DNA from: Alligator mississippiensis
Lineage: Eukaryota; Chordata; Crocodylia; Alligatoridae
Length of the DNA: 64,000 nucleotides
NCBI RefSeq assembly: GCF_030867095.1
Contig: NC_081828.1
Location: forward strand, 6,029,501 to 6,093,500
Direction of reading: 5' to 3'
The notes under the pieces are model-generated. The model was not told the DNA's origin. It did no database searches and worked only from the letters and a program-made list of their open reading frames with translations. Position numbers and translations under genes: made by a program. This document shows, piece by piece, positions 1 to 10,585 of the stretch. The stretch's first letter is position 1, and every line of letters begins with the position of its first letter.

Positions 1-720
1 GCTGTAACAGCTACTTCACAAATGGGCTGCTGCTTATGAACCACAAGAATAATATGGCTAAATGTGCCGACTTTTGCAGTTTTCCCCTCTTTTGTTGAAA
101 CTAATGAGTCACGATTAGAGTAATGCTTTTCTGTGACTCCAAAACCATTTTGCTTAATGAGGTACTAAGTCTTTATAATTAGGCCCAGAAGGGAACTGGG
201 ACGTGGCCCCTTAAGAGCAATAATTATTTAGGTTATTTATGGTAATAAAAAATTGAAAATAGGAATTCTTCCTTAGAATGTGACTATTTATTCTTTTACA
301 TATTGCCTAACAGGCAATTACCCTATTAAGGCAACGTTTTGTTGCTAAAGACATTAATTGAAATGTAAATTAAATGTAAATCGGCTAATTAAATTGATAT
401 GTAATGAACTTGTCATGCAGGCCTTTGAGATCAGATGCATTCTGCTAATAAACAAGTGTTACAGAAGCACAATTGCCCACTAGAGTTAAGGTTGTTTAAG
501 CACTGCCTTTGTAAACCCCGCTATAACCGAGGGTTTGGATAGTGTTATTATGTCTGCAGTGATACAAATGGCATTATGAGCTCCTGGATTTATTCTCGCT
601 CAATTACATCCAGATCAAGTTCATTGCATTGCAAGATAGTGGGTTTTTTTTCTAATTGATGGTGTCACAAATTCAAACTGGGCTCTGATAGACACTTCTG
701 CGCTGCGTTGTTTCTGTTTC
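1..720. other. AT-rich unique block, candidate conserved noncoding DNA
   Basis: No repeat family is recognisable here. The block is AT-rich and dense in TAATTA/ATTAAT-type homeodomain core sites, most closely packed at about 340-410, and has a TGAGTCA AP-1-type site near 105. That texture is common in conserved developmental enhancers, but no alignment was possible, so the regulatory reading is inference. Confidence 0.25.
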
Positions 721-896
721 CTCCACGTTCACCGGAGGTCACAGAGCTGCCCATAAAAATTCTCCCAGCCACCATGTATCATCCTTCAAGTCCTACTGAA
801 CATCTCTGGTGTGATCCTAACCAAACACATGCCAAAGCGTAGGCACCGGGTGCACTGTGGCGCCTGCTTGGTGTACTATGAAGTTCGCATTATTAC

Positions 897-1031
897 CTTC
901 CCCAACCCATCTACTGTACCCTTTTGTTGTCTCTCATAATGAAGCTCCTTGGGGTAGGAAATAACTTCCTGTAATGTATGAAGTGCCTCATCCAAGGGGC
1001 CTTTGATCCCTGACTGGGTATCGGTACATTC
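897..1031 (-). CDS. Candidate internal coding exon (135 bp, phase 0-0), gene not recognised
   Basis: On the minus strand a pyrimidine-rich tract ending TATTGCAG is followed by 45 open codons and a donor AAG|GTAATA. The exon starts and ends on codon boundaries. Its peptide includes GPLDEALHTLQEVISYP and then a charged stretch KELHYERQQKG; it is hydrophilic, with no signal peptide, membrane segment or domain I know. The other two frames contain stops. The phase fits directly after the candidate exon at 4147-4252, which ends in phase 0. The open frame extends by chance into the upstream intron. Pseudo-exons with good splice signals are common in large introns, so this is a candidate only. Against chance: the strong acceptor and the phase match. 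A symmetrical exon could also be alternatively spliced. Confidence 0.4.
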
Positions 1032-2280
1032 CTGCAATACAAAAATATAATAAAAAGAAGAATAACTTAGCTGGCAGTGATGTTGGTGATCCACCAGGAA
1101 GAGCAGATTCCTGTTAGCATCATGGAGTGAATATGATAATGGGAAAATGAACTGGAATAACTTCTTGCTCTTCTCCTTATAGGAAGCAGACAAGATTTAA
1201 AGACACATAGGTGAACTGATAGAATCAGCTTTTTTTTTTTTTCCTAGGAGGGCAAAATGATACCATTCCACGAATAAAGGAGAAAATATATGCAATGAGG
1301 AAGCTCAGCTTGCATTTGATTACTTTTTTATTTCATGACCTACGTACTATTGTGTCTATCCTTGTAAGAAACATACTTCCAAGGAGCTGTCCCCCTAATA
1401 CTTATGGAGCCGAAACCCGCTCATACTGATGTGTGCAGAAAAGCAAATAAAAAGGGACGTGGATGCTGCATAAAGCGCAACGGGGCTTAGCATTTGGGAT
1501 ATGTTGGCAAATATGTTTTCCCATTATGCACCGCTCATTGCATCAGGCCTGGAAATTCAAAGAATGATTTTGTATTGAATAAATCTGATGATCTATGTAC
1601 AACTTACTCTATACGTAGAACCTTCTACCTCGGTGTCCTTTGAGGGATTAAAGGTATTTAATAAATGCGTCAACTACAGTTTCTTTTTAACTTTAATACA
1701 GCATCTTGACTCTTCCTCTTGAAGAATATATGAGTTTGAAGTTTACAGAGCAATTAAAGACCCTCCCGGGGCCCCCCAATATGTAGAGATTGTCAGTGTA
1801 TGTAGATGAGTAATTGTGAAGTTTCTCCCTCAGGCCAAAGAGCTCCTAGTCAAATTCCAGAGATCATCAAGTATTCATATTTCCGTGGGCTTTGTGTCAT
1901 ACACAACATAGCAGTGTAATTAAACTACAACGCTCTTTGCCTAATAAACTTTTGGATCTAGCTATGTTCTATTAATTTCTTTTAATTAGCTACTATCAAG
2001 AAATAAAATGAACATCAGTCTGAAGCTGTAATGTTGCTGCTTCAAAACAATTGCTCTGGGAGGAGATTTCTAGTCTAATCTATCCGGGTTTGTGCATCGC
2101 AGTCATCACTGCAGTATGAAAAGACTTTGTCTAAGTAAAAAAACAAAAAAAACTGGCAACAGGAAGAATCCCCATCTCATTTCTCTCCCAGTAGCTTGCA
2201 GGCCAGGGGACAGAGTTGGTGGATTCATATCATTGTCTTGTTCACCCATATGGAAAAGACAACTAAAGTGGTGAAGTGCA
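1032..2280. other. Unique AT-rich sequence, no feature recognised
   Basis: No coding frame, RNA gene or repeat family stands out. The right-hand part is AT-rich with several TAATTA-like cores, for example around 1915-1995. There is a T-run near 1230. Confidence 0.4.
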
Positions 2281-2296
2281 TTGTTATTTAATTAAA

Positions 2297-2440
2297 GGCA
2301 ATCAGGACTCATAGTAGAGATGATCTCTTTTATTAGACCAACAAGATTTTTGCAAAAAAAATTTCTTTCATTGCAATTTTTGTGCAAAAATCTTGTTGGT
2401 CTAATGAAAGATATCATCTCTACTATGAGTCCTGATTGCC
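2297..2440. repeat. Near-perfect 58-bp foldback
   Basis: Arms 2297-2354 and 2383-2440 are reverse complements with only a couple of mismatches, around a 28-bp AT-rich loop. Both arms contain the element's TTGGTCTAATRAAAGA motif. The foldback is the inverted 5' part facing the direct 3' part of the retroelement copy. Confidence 0.85.
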
Positions 2441-2475
2441 TTTCCCTCTAGACCACTACGGCTACAACCTGGATA

Positions 2476-3007
2476 CAGGCAGTCCTTGGACTTATGACAC
2501 AATGGGTTCCAGAAAACCGCTTCTTAAGTCGAATCATTGTAACTCAAAACCATATAAATGGGGGATTGGGACCTGAATCAAGGCCTGATACCCTATTTTC
2601 ACAAAAAATACCCCAGAATTTTGTACTCGATCAATTATAGATGAATAATATAGCTACATCAATGTATTTATATTGTAAATACCAATCATTAATTTGGAAG
2701 GACTTCTTTGAGGTGACTTTCCTGGACTTTTTGAAGGGCTCTTGGCTGGAGTCGTCTCAGGAGTCTTGGCTGCAGGTTTTTCTGGAGTCTTGTCTGCTTT
2801 CTAAAAGAAAGCGTCCAAGGAAGTTTGGACACATGTTCTCCAGGGAGATGAGTGACGCAGGAAACCTGTTCTCTGGCGTGGCATTGCATCAGATCAAGCA
2901 TTGTAAAGTCAAAACTGATGTCATAAAGTTGAAACAGGATGTCAATTTATAAACGTTGTAAGTGTAAAACGTTGTAGTTCGAAACATTGAAAGTCAAGGA
3001 CTGCCTG
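2476..3007. mobile_element. Nonautonomous Tigger/pogo-like DNA transposon (532 bp)
   Basis: Both ends carry the terminal inverted repeat CAGGCAGTCCTTG, and TA dinucleotides flank the element (2474-2475 and 3008-3009), the target duplication of Tc1/mariner-type elements. The end sequence resembles Tigger-like ends. In the middle, on the minus strand, lies a short repetitive frame rich in K, T, P and S (for example KTPEKPAAKTPETTPAKSPS, about 2715-2815). It could be the remnant of a basic transposase tail or a simple imperfect 15-nt repeat. No DDE catalytic domain remains. It inserted into the retroelement tail, so it is the younger of the two. Confidence 0.7.
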
Positions 3008-3021
3008 TACTTGTTATTTAA

Positions 3022-4146
3022 CTTGAGCTTTTATTCAGATGTTCACAAAAACTCTCCAGCATCCAAACAAGAGAATCTCCAACCTCTTCTAGAGATGCGG
3101 TAAACCTGGCGTGGCTGAAGCTGGAGATGTGGGTTAGACCTCAAGCTAAAGCCACTTTAACTTGGACTGGAAAATGCCTTCTTTACAGTGAAGATGGAAG
3201 CCAAATCACTGAAATACTGTTCATCCTCCAATGCCCTGCTCATGGTCCCCCTTAGAGGACAGCCGGGCTCTCCCCTATGGACACAGCTAACTCAGGAAAG
3301 ACTCCTAAGGCATCTCAGTAAAATGAATCATAGCATGTGCCCTCAGACACATGTGGGCTGAAGCAGAAAGTCAAAACAGAGTAATGCGGGTCAGGTGAAG
3401 CCAATCTACGTGCTCAGACCTAATCACCGAGGTTAACTTTTAGGTCTGAAGGGAGGGGTTGACCCCCTTTTTGGGAAAGCCGGTGAAAGATCTGTGACCT
3501 GTTTTCTGTCCCCAGCTCTTACCTTTGCATGCCCTGTAACACATGAGCAACACATAACAATTTACCCTAGGGAAGCTGATTTAGCCTGGGATAGCATAAC
3601 ACAGGTTTGAGTACCAAAAGAGGGCTATATGCTGTATATCTCGCCCCTTTTCTTCACTGATATACATTAAGGTAAAGATGTCATGTGTCCAGGGCCTCAA
3701 GCACCTTCGGCAGTAGACAGATCTGGTAGGATTTTCAAGAACTCCTAGTACTTAATTACCATTGATTTCATGGAGAGTTAGCTGAATTGGGAAAATGCTG
3801 GTCAGGGCCAATCTGTATCTTTAGGTACCTAAATACCATTACTAATCTGACTCAGAGCAGCTTGTCCAGTCTCATACAGGGCAGGATAGACACCAGCTTT
3901 CCCCAGACCCAAGCTTGTGTCTTAACCTTTGAACTATCTATCCATCATTACCAAGTCCAGTCCAGCAAAACACTTACATGCATAACTTACATAGGCTGCT
4001 TCTAGGCTTAAATGCTTTGCTGGACCAAATTAGATCACTCAGCACCTTGCTTGATTAAATCCTTGAAGATCACAAAGGCAGTGATCTTGATTCAATATGC
4101 TGGGGATGCCAGTATAACAACAACAACACCAGGACAACATACTCAC
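3022..4146. other. Unique sequence, nothing recognised
   Basis: Mixed composition with no tandem structure, inverted repeats or coding frame that I can support. Confidence 0.4.
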
Positions 4147-4252
4147 ATCATCTGAGATTGCCCAGCAGATGGGCTGTGGCATGTGGTACCAGATGGATCT
4201 TTTTTCTGCACACTTGCTGCTGCTGCTATATGTTGTATTACAATCATCAAAC
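4147..4252 (-). CDS. Candidate internal coding exon (106 bp), gene not recognised
   Basis: On the minus strand the acceptor tract TTTCTGTCTTGTAG leads into 106 bp that end at a near-consensus donor GAT|GTGAGT. Two frames are open. The one entered in phase 2 leaves in phase 0, so it joins without shift to the candidate at 897-1031, and it accepts the phase-2 end of the candidate at 36320-36416. Its peptide includes a serine run and RSIWYHMPQPICWAI; no domain is recognisable. The alternative frame contains VIQHIAAAASVQKKD and would leave in phase 2; it looks equally protein-like, so the frame is not settled. Splice sites are the main support. A pseudo-exon remains possible. Confidence 0.35.
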
Positions 4253-5672
4253 CTACAAGACAGAAAGCATAGACAGATGACTGTGTTTAAGTCCTTATCC
4301 ATCCTTCGGTTTCTTTGCATCTCACGTTCCTTATCTACTTTACTGGAGACAAGGTTCATTACGAGAAATACGTAGTCATGGTTTACAGGATGCTTCTAAT
4401 GCCTAGGCTGAGATTTTCAAAGCCAAACAGGCCCTAAATGCTCAATTCTTAATAAAATGCATGAGGACAGAAAATCCAAATCACCAGGCAGTTTGAGAAG
4501 CAAATCTTTCAGGTGCTACCTAAATGCTAAAACCTAATAACACGAACCCTGTTTGTCACTTCAGATATACAGCGGTCATTTAGTAGAGGAAAGATCATTA
4601 TCGTTCTTGGATACTGACCAAACAGACCCTTGATTTTGGTCAAGCAAGCTTACACATGTTTACATATTTACGTACACACTCCTACAAACCAAGTAACTCT
4701 ATTTTTCATTCTTCTAATACAAATCCATTGCAAATAACATCGCTTTCCGAACCGAGGTGGGACTATATACTCCCTGTTGTTTATCTGGAAGCATAATCCT
4801 TACCGTCTCTTAACTTCATCTTATAACCACCATTCTGCCTACCTGGCCATTTTTATATCCCCCCTCTCTTTCTTGCATCACACCTGTTTTCTAATCTACT
4901 AACCTTCTGGATGGTGAAGCTCATATATCACCCAAAACCTTTAGTGCTGGATGCAGACAGCTCAAAAAATGGAAATCTTCTCTTAATCACCAGGTAAGGC
5001 AATGCAAGCTTTTCCATATTGGTCCTGTCCCCATGAAAAACAAAGGCCTTTCCATTGTCAAGATGCTTTGACCCAACTGGAAGCAGATCTGTGTGACAGA
5101 CCTTCATCCACTGGGAAACAAAGCAAGAAAAACACATGGCAGGGACTAGACCTCGACTTTTTTAGACCACGTTTTACACAGCTAATGAACTATACCCAAT
5201 GGTGATGCCCTCAAATATGCTTCACTGCAGACTGAAGGCTTCTGACCTGGAAATAGCACAGTTACATTTATGAAATATTTTGGGTGGCCAAAGCAGCATG
5301 ACTAAAAGACAGTGTCAATTAGTCTACTGTATGTTAATTAGCTTGCCTGAATGAATGCAGATATACCGCTTCCCGTCCACATGGAGCAAAGCCATGGGCT
5401 GAGGGTCCTTCAACCAGATAGAGAAAATCTGCATTATAGACATGCCGAGGCTGGATTGCAAGCCAAGACCTAGAGAAACAGCTTATAATTTAAATTGCTG
5501 ACCCTGAGACCTCCAGACCCCAACATCTCTGTCAGGGTCAAGTCTTGGTTCCCCTAAAGTCACTGGAAGTTTTGTCATTGATGTTAGCTGCCTCCAGATT
5601 TAGCTGGGTCCACTCTGTTCAATATATGGTCTTGAAAGAGCATGGGGTTTTAGTCTTTGCTATGGGCTAGTT
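4253..5672. other. Unique sequence, nothing recognised
   Basis: No repeat family, RNA gene or convincing exon seen. Composition is moderately AT-rich. Confidence 0.4.
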
Positions 5673-6063
5673 CAAGGCTGTCCAACCATGGTGTGGCTGG
5701 GAGCCACATGTGGTACCTGAAGCAGCCCCCCTGGGCCACATTGCCTGGACTGCATGTTGCTTGGCTTGGGCAGCACCCCAGGACCTTCCCTGCCCACTGC
5801 ATGGGCTATGTCAGCTGCATGCAACCCCGCTGACCATCACCCTGCAGGATGCAGCAACAGTGGCCTGCAGCGATCCCCACCCCCCTGCAAAGGAGAAACA
5901 CAGACCCCTGGGTCCTTTCCTGCCACGCGGCAGTAGAAGAGCCTGATGCCAGGGCCCACAGGCCATGTCCTGGCCCCTTGCAGACCTCCAGTTGGACCCA
6001 CAGGCCACCAGTTGGACCCACAGGCCACCAGTTGGACCCACAGACTCCAGTTGGACAGCCCTG
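5673..6063. mobile_element. hAT-like nonautonomous DNA transposon (391 bp)
   Basis: The left end CAAGGCTGTCCAAC and the reverse complement of the right end (CAGGGCTGTCCAAC) form a terminal inverted repeat of about 14 bp. Flanking 8-mers GGCTAGTT and GCTGAGTT are similar but not identical, compatible with a decayed hAT target duplication. The interior is GC-rich with no transposase. Short open frames on both strands are a consequence of the base composition. Confidence 0.6.
5988..6052. repeat. Tandem repeat, 20-bp unit, about 3 copies
   Basis: A unit beginning CCAGTTGGACCCACAGGCCA recurs at 5988, 6008 and 6028, and a partial copy begins at 6047 inside the transposon's right end. The unit overlaps the terminal repeat, so it probably grew by slippage from the element's own end. 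Confidence 0.85.
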
Positions 6064-7079
6064 GCTGAGTTTATTATCCATGCAAACTCTAAGTCCTGGA
6101 TCTGAGCAGAACACTAAGTTCTACTTTAAAATAGTAGCCCCTGAGGAGTATCTCAAAGTAAAAGAGCCATAATAAAAAATTTTTAAAAAAAATCCATCTA
6201 ACTGAACCTCTGATGATAGGCCTAAAAATTATTCAGCCTAGTAATTTTGCTTGTCCTATATCATATCTTAGGGCAAGCTACTTTTCCTGACTGAATTGCG
6301 ATGTGCAGTGTGGTTCAGCAGGTTTAACTGAAGCGTGGCTATCTGGAAATGGCAGCATTATCTGTAATAAAGTAACTCCTTCCATTTACTTTCTTGATCT
6401 TGTCCTTTAGGTTGGTCTGCCAGAGTCTTAATGCTTGGAAAAGTACCCATCACCCAGGGGCCCTCGTTTTAAAGGAATCCAGGTCACGAGGTGCCAGGCA
6501 GCGTCACCTCCCTGCATCAATTTTGTAAATGTATTTTTGAGAGAAAACCACCCTGAGGGGTTTGTTAATTTACCATCTCTTGTTACAGTGATGATCAGTC
6601 CCAGCCCCGAAATACGTCAGGTGGGGGAGGCAGGTACCTAAATAGCTTTAAAAATCTGGCCCGCAGACAAGTCCCAAATAATGATGGTAAAAGGTTAATT
6701 AGATATTCCAAACTGTTTCAGTGTTAATACCTTGAAGTGTTGTTGGCAACAGAAGTAACAATTACTTCTGTTAGTATACCAGTAAACTACACAGTAACAG
6801 AAGTTGTTAGTAACAAATAACAATTGATGTGATGCATGCATGTGTATAGACACACAGATACATTTTTAAGCTGGTGTCATTGTTACTACCTCCAGTTTGA
6901 TGCTATCAGAGATCATTTAGATCTGTCAATCCAGATTCATTGTAATGATGTCAGAGGAGTGACTTCACTTTCTTGTTTACATCAGCTGAGGTCAGAATCT
7001 AGCTCAGGATTGTCTTATTTTATTCATGCCTTTATTTCATTTTATTTTTTTAGCACTGTAGGGATCAAATTGAACAGAA
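6064..7079. other. Unique sequence with one short palindrome
   Basis: Nothing is recognised apart from a 25-bp palindrome at 6748-6772 (arms AACAGAAGTAA and TTACTTCTGTT), followed by a looser copy of its left arm near 6795. Confidence 0.4.
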
Positions 7080-7741
7080 GGGCCGTGTGTAGACGAAACA
7101 AGAGGCACGTGTACACGACATGTTAAAGTAGGCTAAATGCTTTTGCACTGCTTTAATGGTGTCCATGTTTGCATGCTCGGCAGCGTATTGCACATTCATT
7201 CCAGCTGCTGTAAAAAATTCGGCGGCGTGATGAGCCTTAAATGACTCGGGGCGCAACAAACTAAAACTCTGAGGAGTTTTAGTTTGCTGCCCCTACAACC
7301 GTGGAGCGAAGCACCGGGCTCTGTGCAGTTCAGCAGCTCTGCAGGAAGCCCTGCAGGCAGCCTGGCAGCAGCCTGGGAAGGCAGACTCTTCCCAAGAAAA
7401 GTGGCAAGCCTGATCTTTTATTTTTTCCCCCCTGGAGCCTGCCTGCATGCATGAGCTGTGCGAGGACCCAGTGCTTCCCTCTGTGGCTGCGGTGCCCCCC
7501 GGGACCACCTGAGCCGGGTGCCTGTGGGCGGGGGGGCCACCACTGCCGTGGAGGGAAGCATCAGCCGCCTCCTCAGCTCAGGGACTGCTCCACCCTCTGG
7601 CAGCTCGCCCTCCCCTCCCCACTGGAGAGGCAGGGAAGTGCAGGGTGTGTGTACAAAACGGGGGTTTAATCAGCCCTAAATTGAAGCGGTGCTTTTTAAA
7701 ACCCACCGGTTCAATTTAGCCCGTTTCATCTACACATGCCC
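7080..7741. mobile_element. TIR-bounded DNA transposon or MITE pair (about 660 bp)
   Basis: The left end and the reverse complement of the right end share GGGCRTGTGTAGAYGAAAC with about 17 of 19 positions matching. The middle has a GC-rich block (7290-7640) and a 13-bp perfect hairpin (7257-7269 with 7274-7286). The hairpin suggests two inverted ends meeting, perhaps a second element inside. No target duplication is clear and no transposase is present. Superfamily not assigned. Confidence 0.6.
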
Positions 7742-9369
7742 AATACATACTTGATGCATGAATTGTTCATCTTCCCATCCCTCTGGCCATGGAACAGCCA
7801 TTTGGAGTATCTTATGACTGGGTATTTGTTGCTAAAAGGTTTCAAATGAAGGCTTGGATCTTGTGATGGACTCTGGCTAGGCAGTCCACGGTGTCTGGGA
7901 GCACCACTGAATTCAAAAGGACTCCAAACCAGCTATGGGACAACAGCTGTGCATACGCAACCCCTGGCAGGAGCCCTGACACAGAGGCAATTACATCATT
8001 CAGGAAGAGGGCAAATCTTTGTCCGGTTCCTGGTTCTGTCCACTAACCAGCCTCTAAATACTAATGGGTTTGTGACCCACAAAAGCAAATAGCAATCAAG
8101 AAAGTATGTTATTAAACCTTCAGCTTAGTCTTCCAAAACTCATTATTTCAAGGTTGTTATTTGCACAATGTGACAGACTTATAAGCATCATTTGCCAGGG
8201 CCTAATACTGGCTGTTTTTTCTTGGGCAAAAGGACCATAAAATATTATCAAATGAAAATACTCCCCCATGTGAGAAGTAGTGTTTGCACATCTTCTGTGC
8301 AGAAATGTAAATGATTTACACATGAACAAGGCCTAGCAAATCTAGCTAGGAAATGCACGTTCCCCGTAGTCTAGAGACCATGCTGTGTCTTGACTTATCA
8401 TTTATTACATATATTCCAACAGCTTCCTTTCCTATAGTCTTACACTGCGAAATATTTGTATAGTCCACCTCCTCGTAGGCATTAAGCAAATTAGTCAGTG
8501 AAAGCCGAAACGGATTCTTGTACAATATTACTTGAGCTGCTCTCTTTTCCCTGCATCTCCCTAAAGAGTTAACTTCTGAGATTTCAAAGCCGGGAACATG
8601 ACAAAAACACAGCAAAGCAATGGAGAGCTGATTAAAATTCATCCTACTGTATTACCCATAAATAAGAAATAAGGAATACACGGCTGTGATTAATCGACCA
8701 TAAATGGTTATCGCTTGCTTCCTGTATGCCACACAGTTGCAACACGGGCATCTACTCAGCTCACCCAAAGGGTTACGAGCAGATCGTTCTTATTTGTCGG
8801 GATTTTGAATTGAAACAAATACTCAGTGGTGAGGTGCATTGTGTTTGTGCTTCAATATTTATGAGAAAATTAGCACATTTGTTTTCTGCATCATCAGGGG
8901 ATGGGGAGAGGGGAAGAGGCAGAGCATATATGTATGCCCCCGTTGCCAATAGATCTAACTGAATCACCCAAACCACAGCCATCTAGTCCTTAATTAAGGA
9001 GCATTGGTGGCCGTGGAGAAAACTAGCATCTCCTGGTTAACAGTAATAAAAATAGAGCCTGCTTTAATTTTAAGCACTGCTCCCCAGCTGACACTGAGTT
9101 TAGCAGTATAAAATCCGAAGAAGAATAAGTCAATATATGGTAACCATCACGTAGGTGAAGCATTGGTGGGGCGCAGACGTGGTTACCTGTCACAAATATG
9201 CCTTCATTGAAACATCAGCCTGTGCTTCAGCTGAGCCTCTGGCTGTGGGACCGGCTGCTCGTGTCTCTCCTCGGGCACTTATTGTGAGAGGCTTGTCCCC
9301 TGCTCGGCTGTCATTGTTGCATTGGGGCCCAATGGTGAGGCCCGTGGGCATCAAGAGACCCGAGGTCTC
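7742..9369. other. Unique sequence, partly AT-rich
   Basis: No gene or repeat family recognised. The stretch 8640-9120 is AT-rich with ATTAATCGA and ATAAATGG motifs and lacks repeats; it could be regulatory, but this is only an impression. Confidence 0.35.
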
Positions 9370-9460
9370 CTGCCAGTGGTTTGCTGTGGTGCCAGTCACT
9401 TAAACTTTGTGGTCCTCTGTTCCCTTTGGCAAAATGAGGATTAGGATCCTACAGAGCTCC
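9370..9460 (+). repeat. MIR-like SINE fragment
   Basis: The order of motifs matches the MIR core: a CACTTAAACTTTGTGG segment, then CTGTTCCCTTTGGCAAAATGAG, the position of the usual 'cctcagtttcc..taaaatg' core. Strongly diverged. Confidence 0.45.
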
Positions 9461-9689
9461 ACCTAGACAGCTGTCAAAGGTACAAGCAAAAAGTGTTAGG
9501 TAACCTCTGATTTCACCACTGCATTTGAGGCCCTTTAAAAATGCTCGCTTCAGTTCTTCTGGCTGAAACCTCCCAACTTGAGTCTTTTCTACCTGGACCA
9601 AATTGTACCCTCACTTCTTTCCACACTGCCATCCCTTAAATGCCTCACTGCCTAATTGTAAAATACAGAGATTCAGAGATTTGAAAATG

Positions 9690-10051
9690 TGTGTGTATAT
9701 ATATATATACACAGATTTGAGAATACATACATATATATGTGTATATATACACACACACACTTATAGATTCAGAGATGTGAAATTTCATTTATGTGTAACA
9801 TATACACACACATCTATATATGTATGTATATAGATGTGTGTGTGTATAAACTATATATATATATATACACATACACACAAACACATGTATGTATATATGT
9901 GTGTGTATATATATAAACTATATATACACATACACACAAACACACATGTATGTATATATGTGTGTGTATACACACTAAAACTATATATATACACATACAC
10001 ACAAACACGTGTATATATATGTGTGTATGTATGTGTATGTATACACACTAA

Positions 10052-10092
<41 letters not shown>

Positions 10093-10150
10093 TACACAAA
10101 AAACTATAAACTTATATATAGAGAGAGATAGCTCTATCTATATATATTGG
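9690..10150. repeat. Complex TA/CA/TG microsatellite
   Basis: Alternating TATATA, CACACA and TGTGTA runs with repeated intervening motifs ACTATATATA and CACACAAACAC, forming roughly four higher-order units of 70-90 bp between about 9830 and 10080. Long tyrosine/isoleucine/histidine-rich frames here are artefacts. Confidence 0.9.
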
Positions 10151-10259
10151 GGGGTTTCCCCCAAATCGCTGAATCTCTGCATTTTACAATTAAGCAGTGA
10201 AACACCAGAAAGGCTAGTTATTATTGATAATCTCTGTCAAGTACCTGCAAGTTTTGATC

Positions 10260-10442
10260 CAGGGGTAGGCAATTATTTTGGGCGAAGGGCTGCTTACCGA
10301 GTTTTGACAAGCAATCGAGGGCTGCATAACAGGCAGCTGGGGCAGATAAATATTAATTTTCTAAATTTTTAGGGGCCCCACGGGCAGACAGAATGGCCTG
10401 GTGGGCCGCATCCGGCCCGCAGGCTGCATTTTGCCCACCCCG
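10260..10442 (-). mobile_element. hAT-type MITE (183 bp), copy 1
   Basis: Starts CAGGGGTAGGCAA and ends TTTGCCCACCCCG, with internal GGGCCGCATCCGGCCCGCAG. Flanking 8-mers TTTTGATC and TTCTAATC match at 6 of 8 positions, as for an aged hAT target duplication. The same element lies in the opposite orientation at 36983-37159. Confidence 0.7.
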
Positions 10443-10585
10443 TTCTAATCCTAAGGACAAAATTGGGAGCATTTAAGAAGTGCCAGTGTGGAAAGAAGTG
10501 GGCGTACAGTTTGGTCCATTTAGAAATTACCAAATTGTACTTATGTAGGGAGGTTTCAGCCAGAAGAACTAGAGCAAACATTTGA

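Larger units (their letters stand above)
2292..3010 (+). mobile_element. Penelope-like short retroelement tail with inverted 5' part, split by a later transposon
   Basis: The retroelement part is 2292-2475 plus base 3010; 2476-3007 is a later DNA transposon. Its 3' end reads TAGACCACTACGGCTACAACC, cut short here, matching the ends near 15775, 37855 and 60630. Upstream of that end the sequence is present twice, in opposite orientations (2297-2354 and 2383-2440). An 11-bp direct repeat TTGTTATTTAA flanks the whole at 2281-2291 and 3011-3021, as expected of a target-site duplication. The family name is inference from the recurring tail and inverted structure; no reverse transcriptase is present. 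Confidence 0.55.
9545..10585. mobile_element. Large foldback element with microsatellite loop
   Basis: The left arm 9545-9682 is mirrored in reverse complement by two right-hand pieces, 10163-10206 and about 10450-10585. The best blocks are CTTCTGGCTGAAACCTCCC against its inverse near 10560, and TAATTGTAAAATRCAGAGATTC against its inverse near 10180. The right arm is interrupted by a hAT MITE at 10260-10442. The loop is TA/CA microsatellite. Probably a TIR element; outer ends and target duplication are uncertain. Confidence 0.65.

Noticed and set aside
9603-10109. Long open frames rich in tyrosine, isoleucine and histidine
   Set aside because: They are translations of TA/CA microsatellite and are open on both strands.
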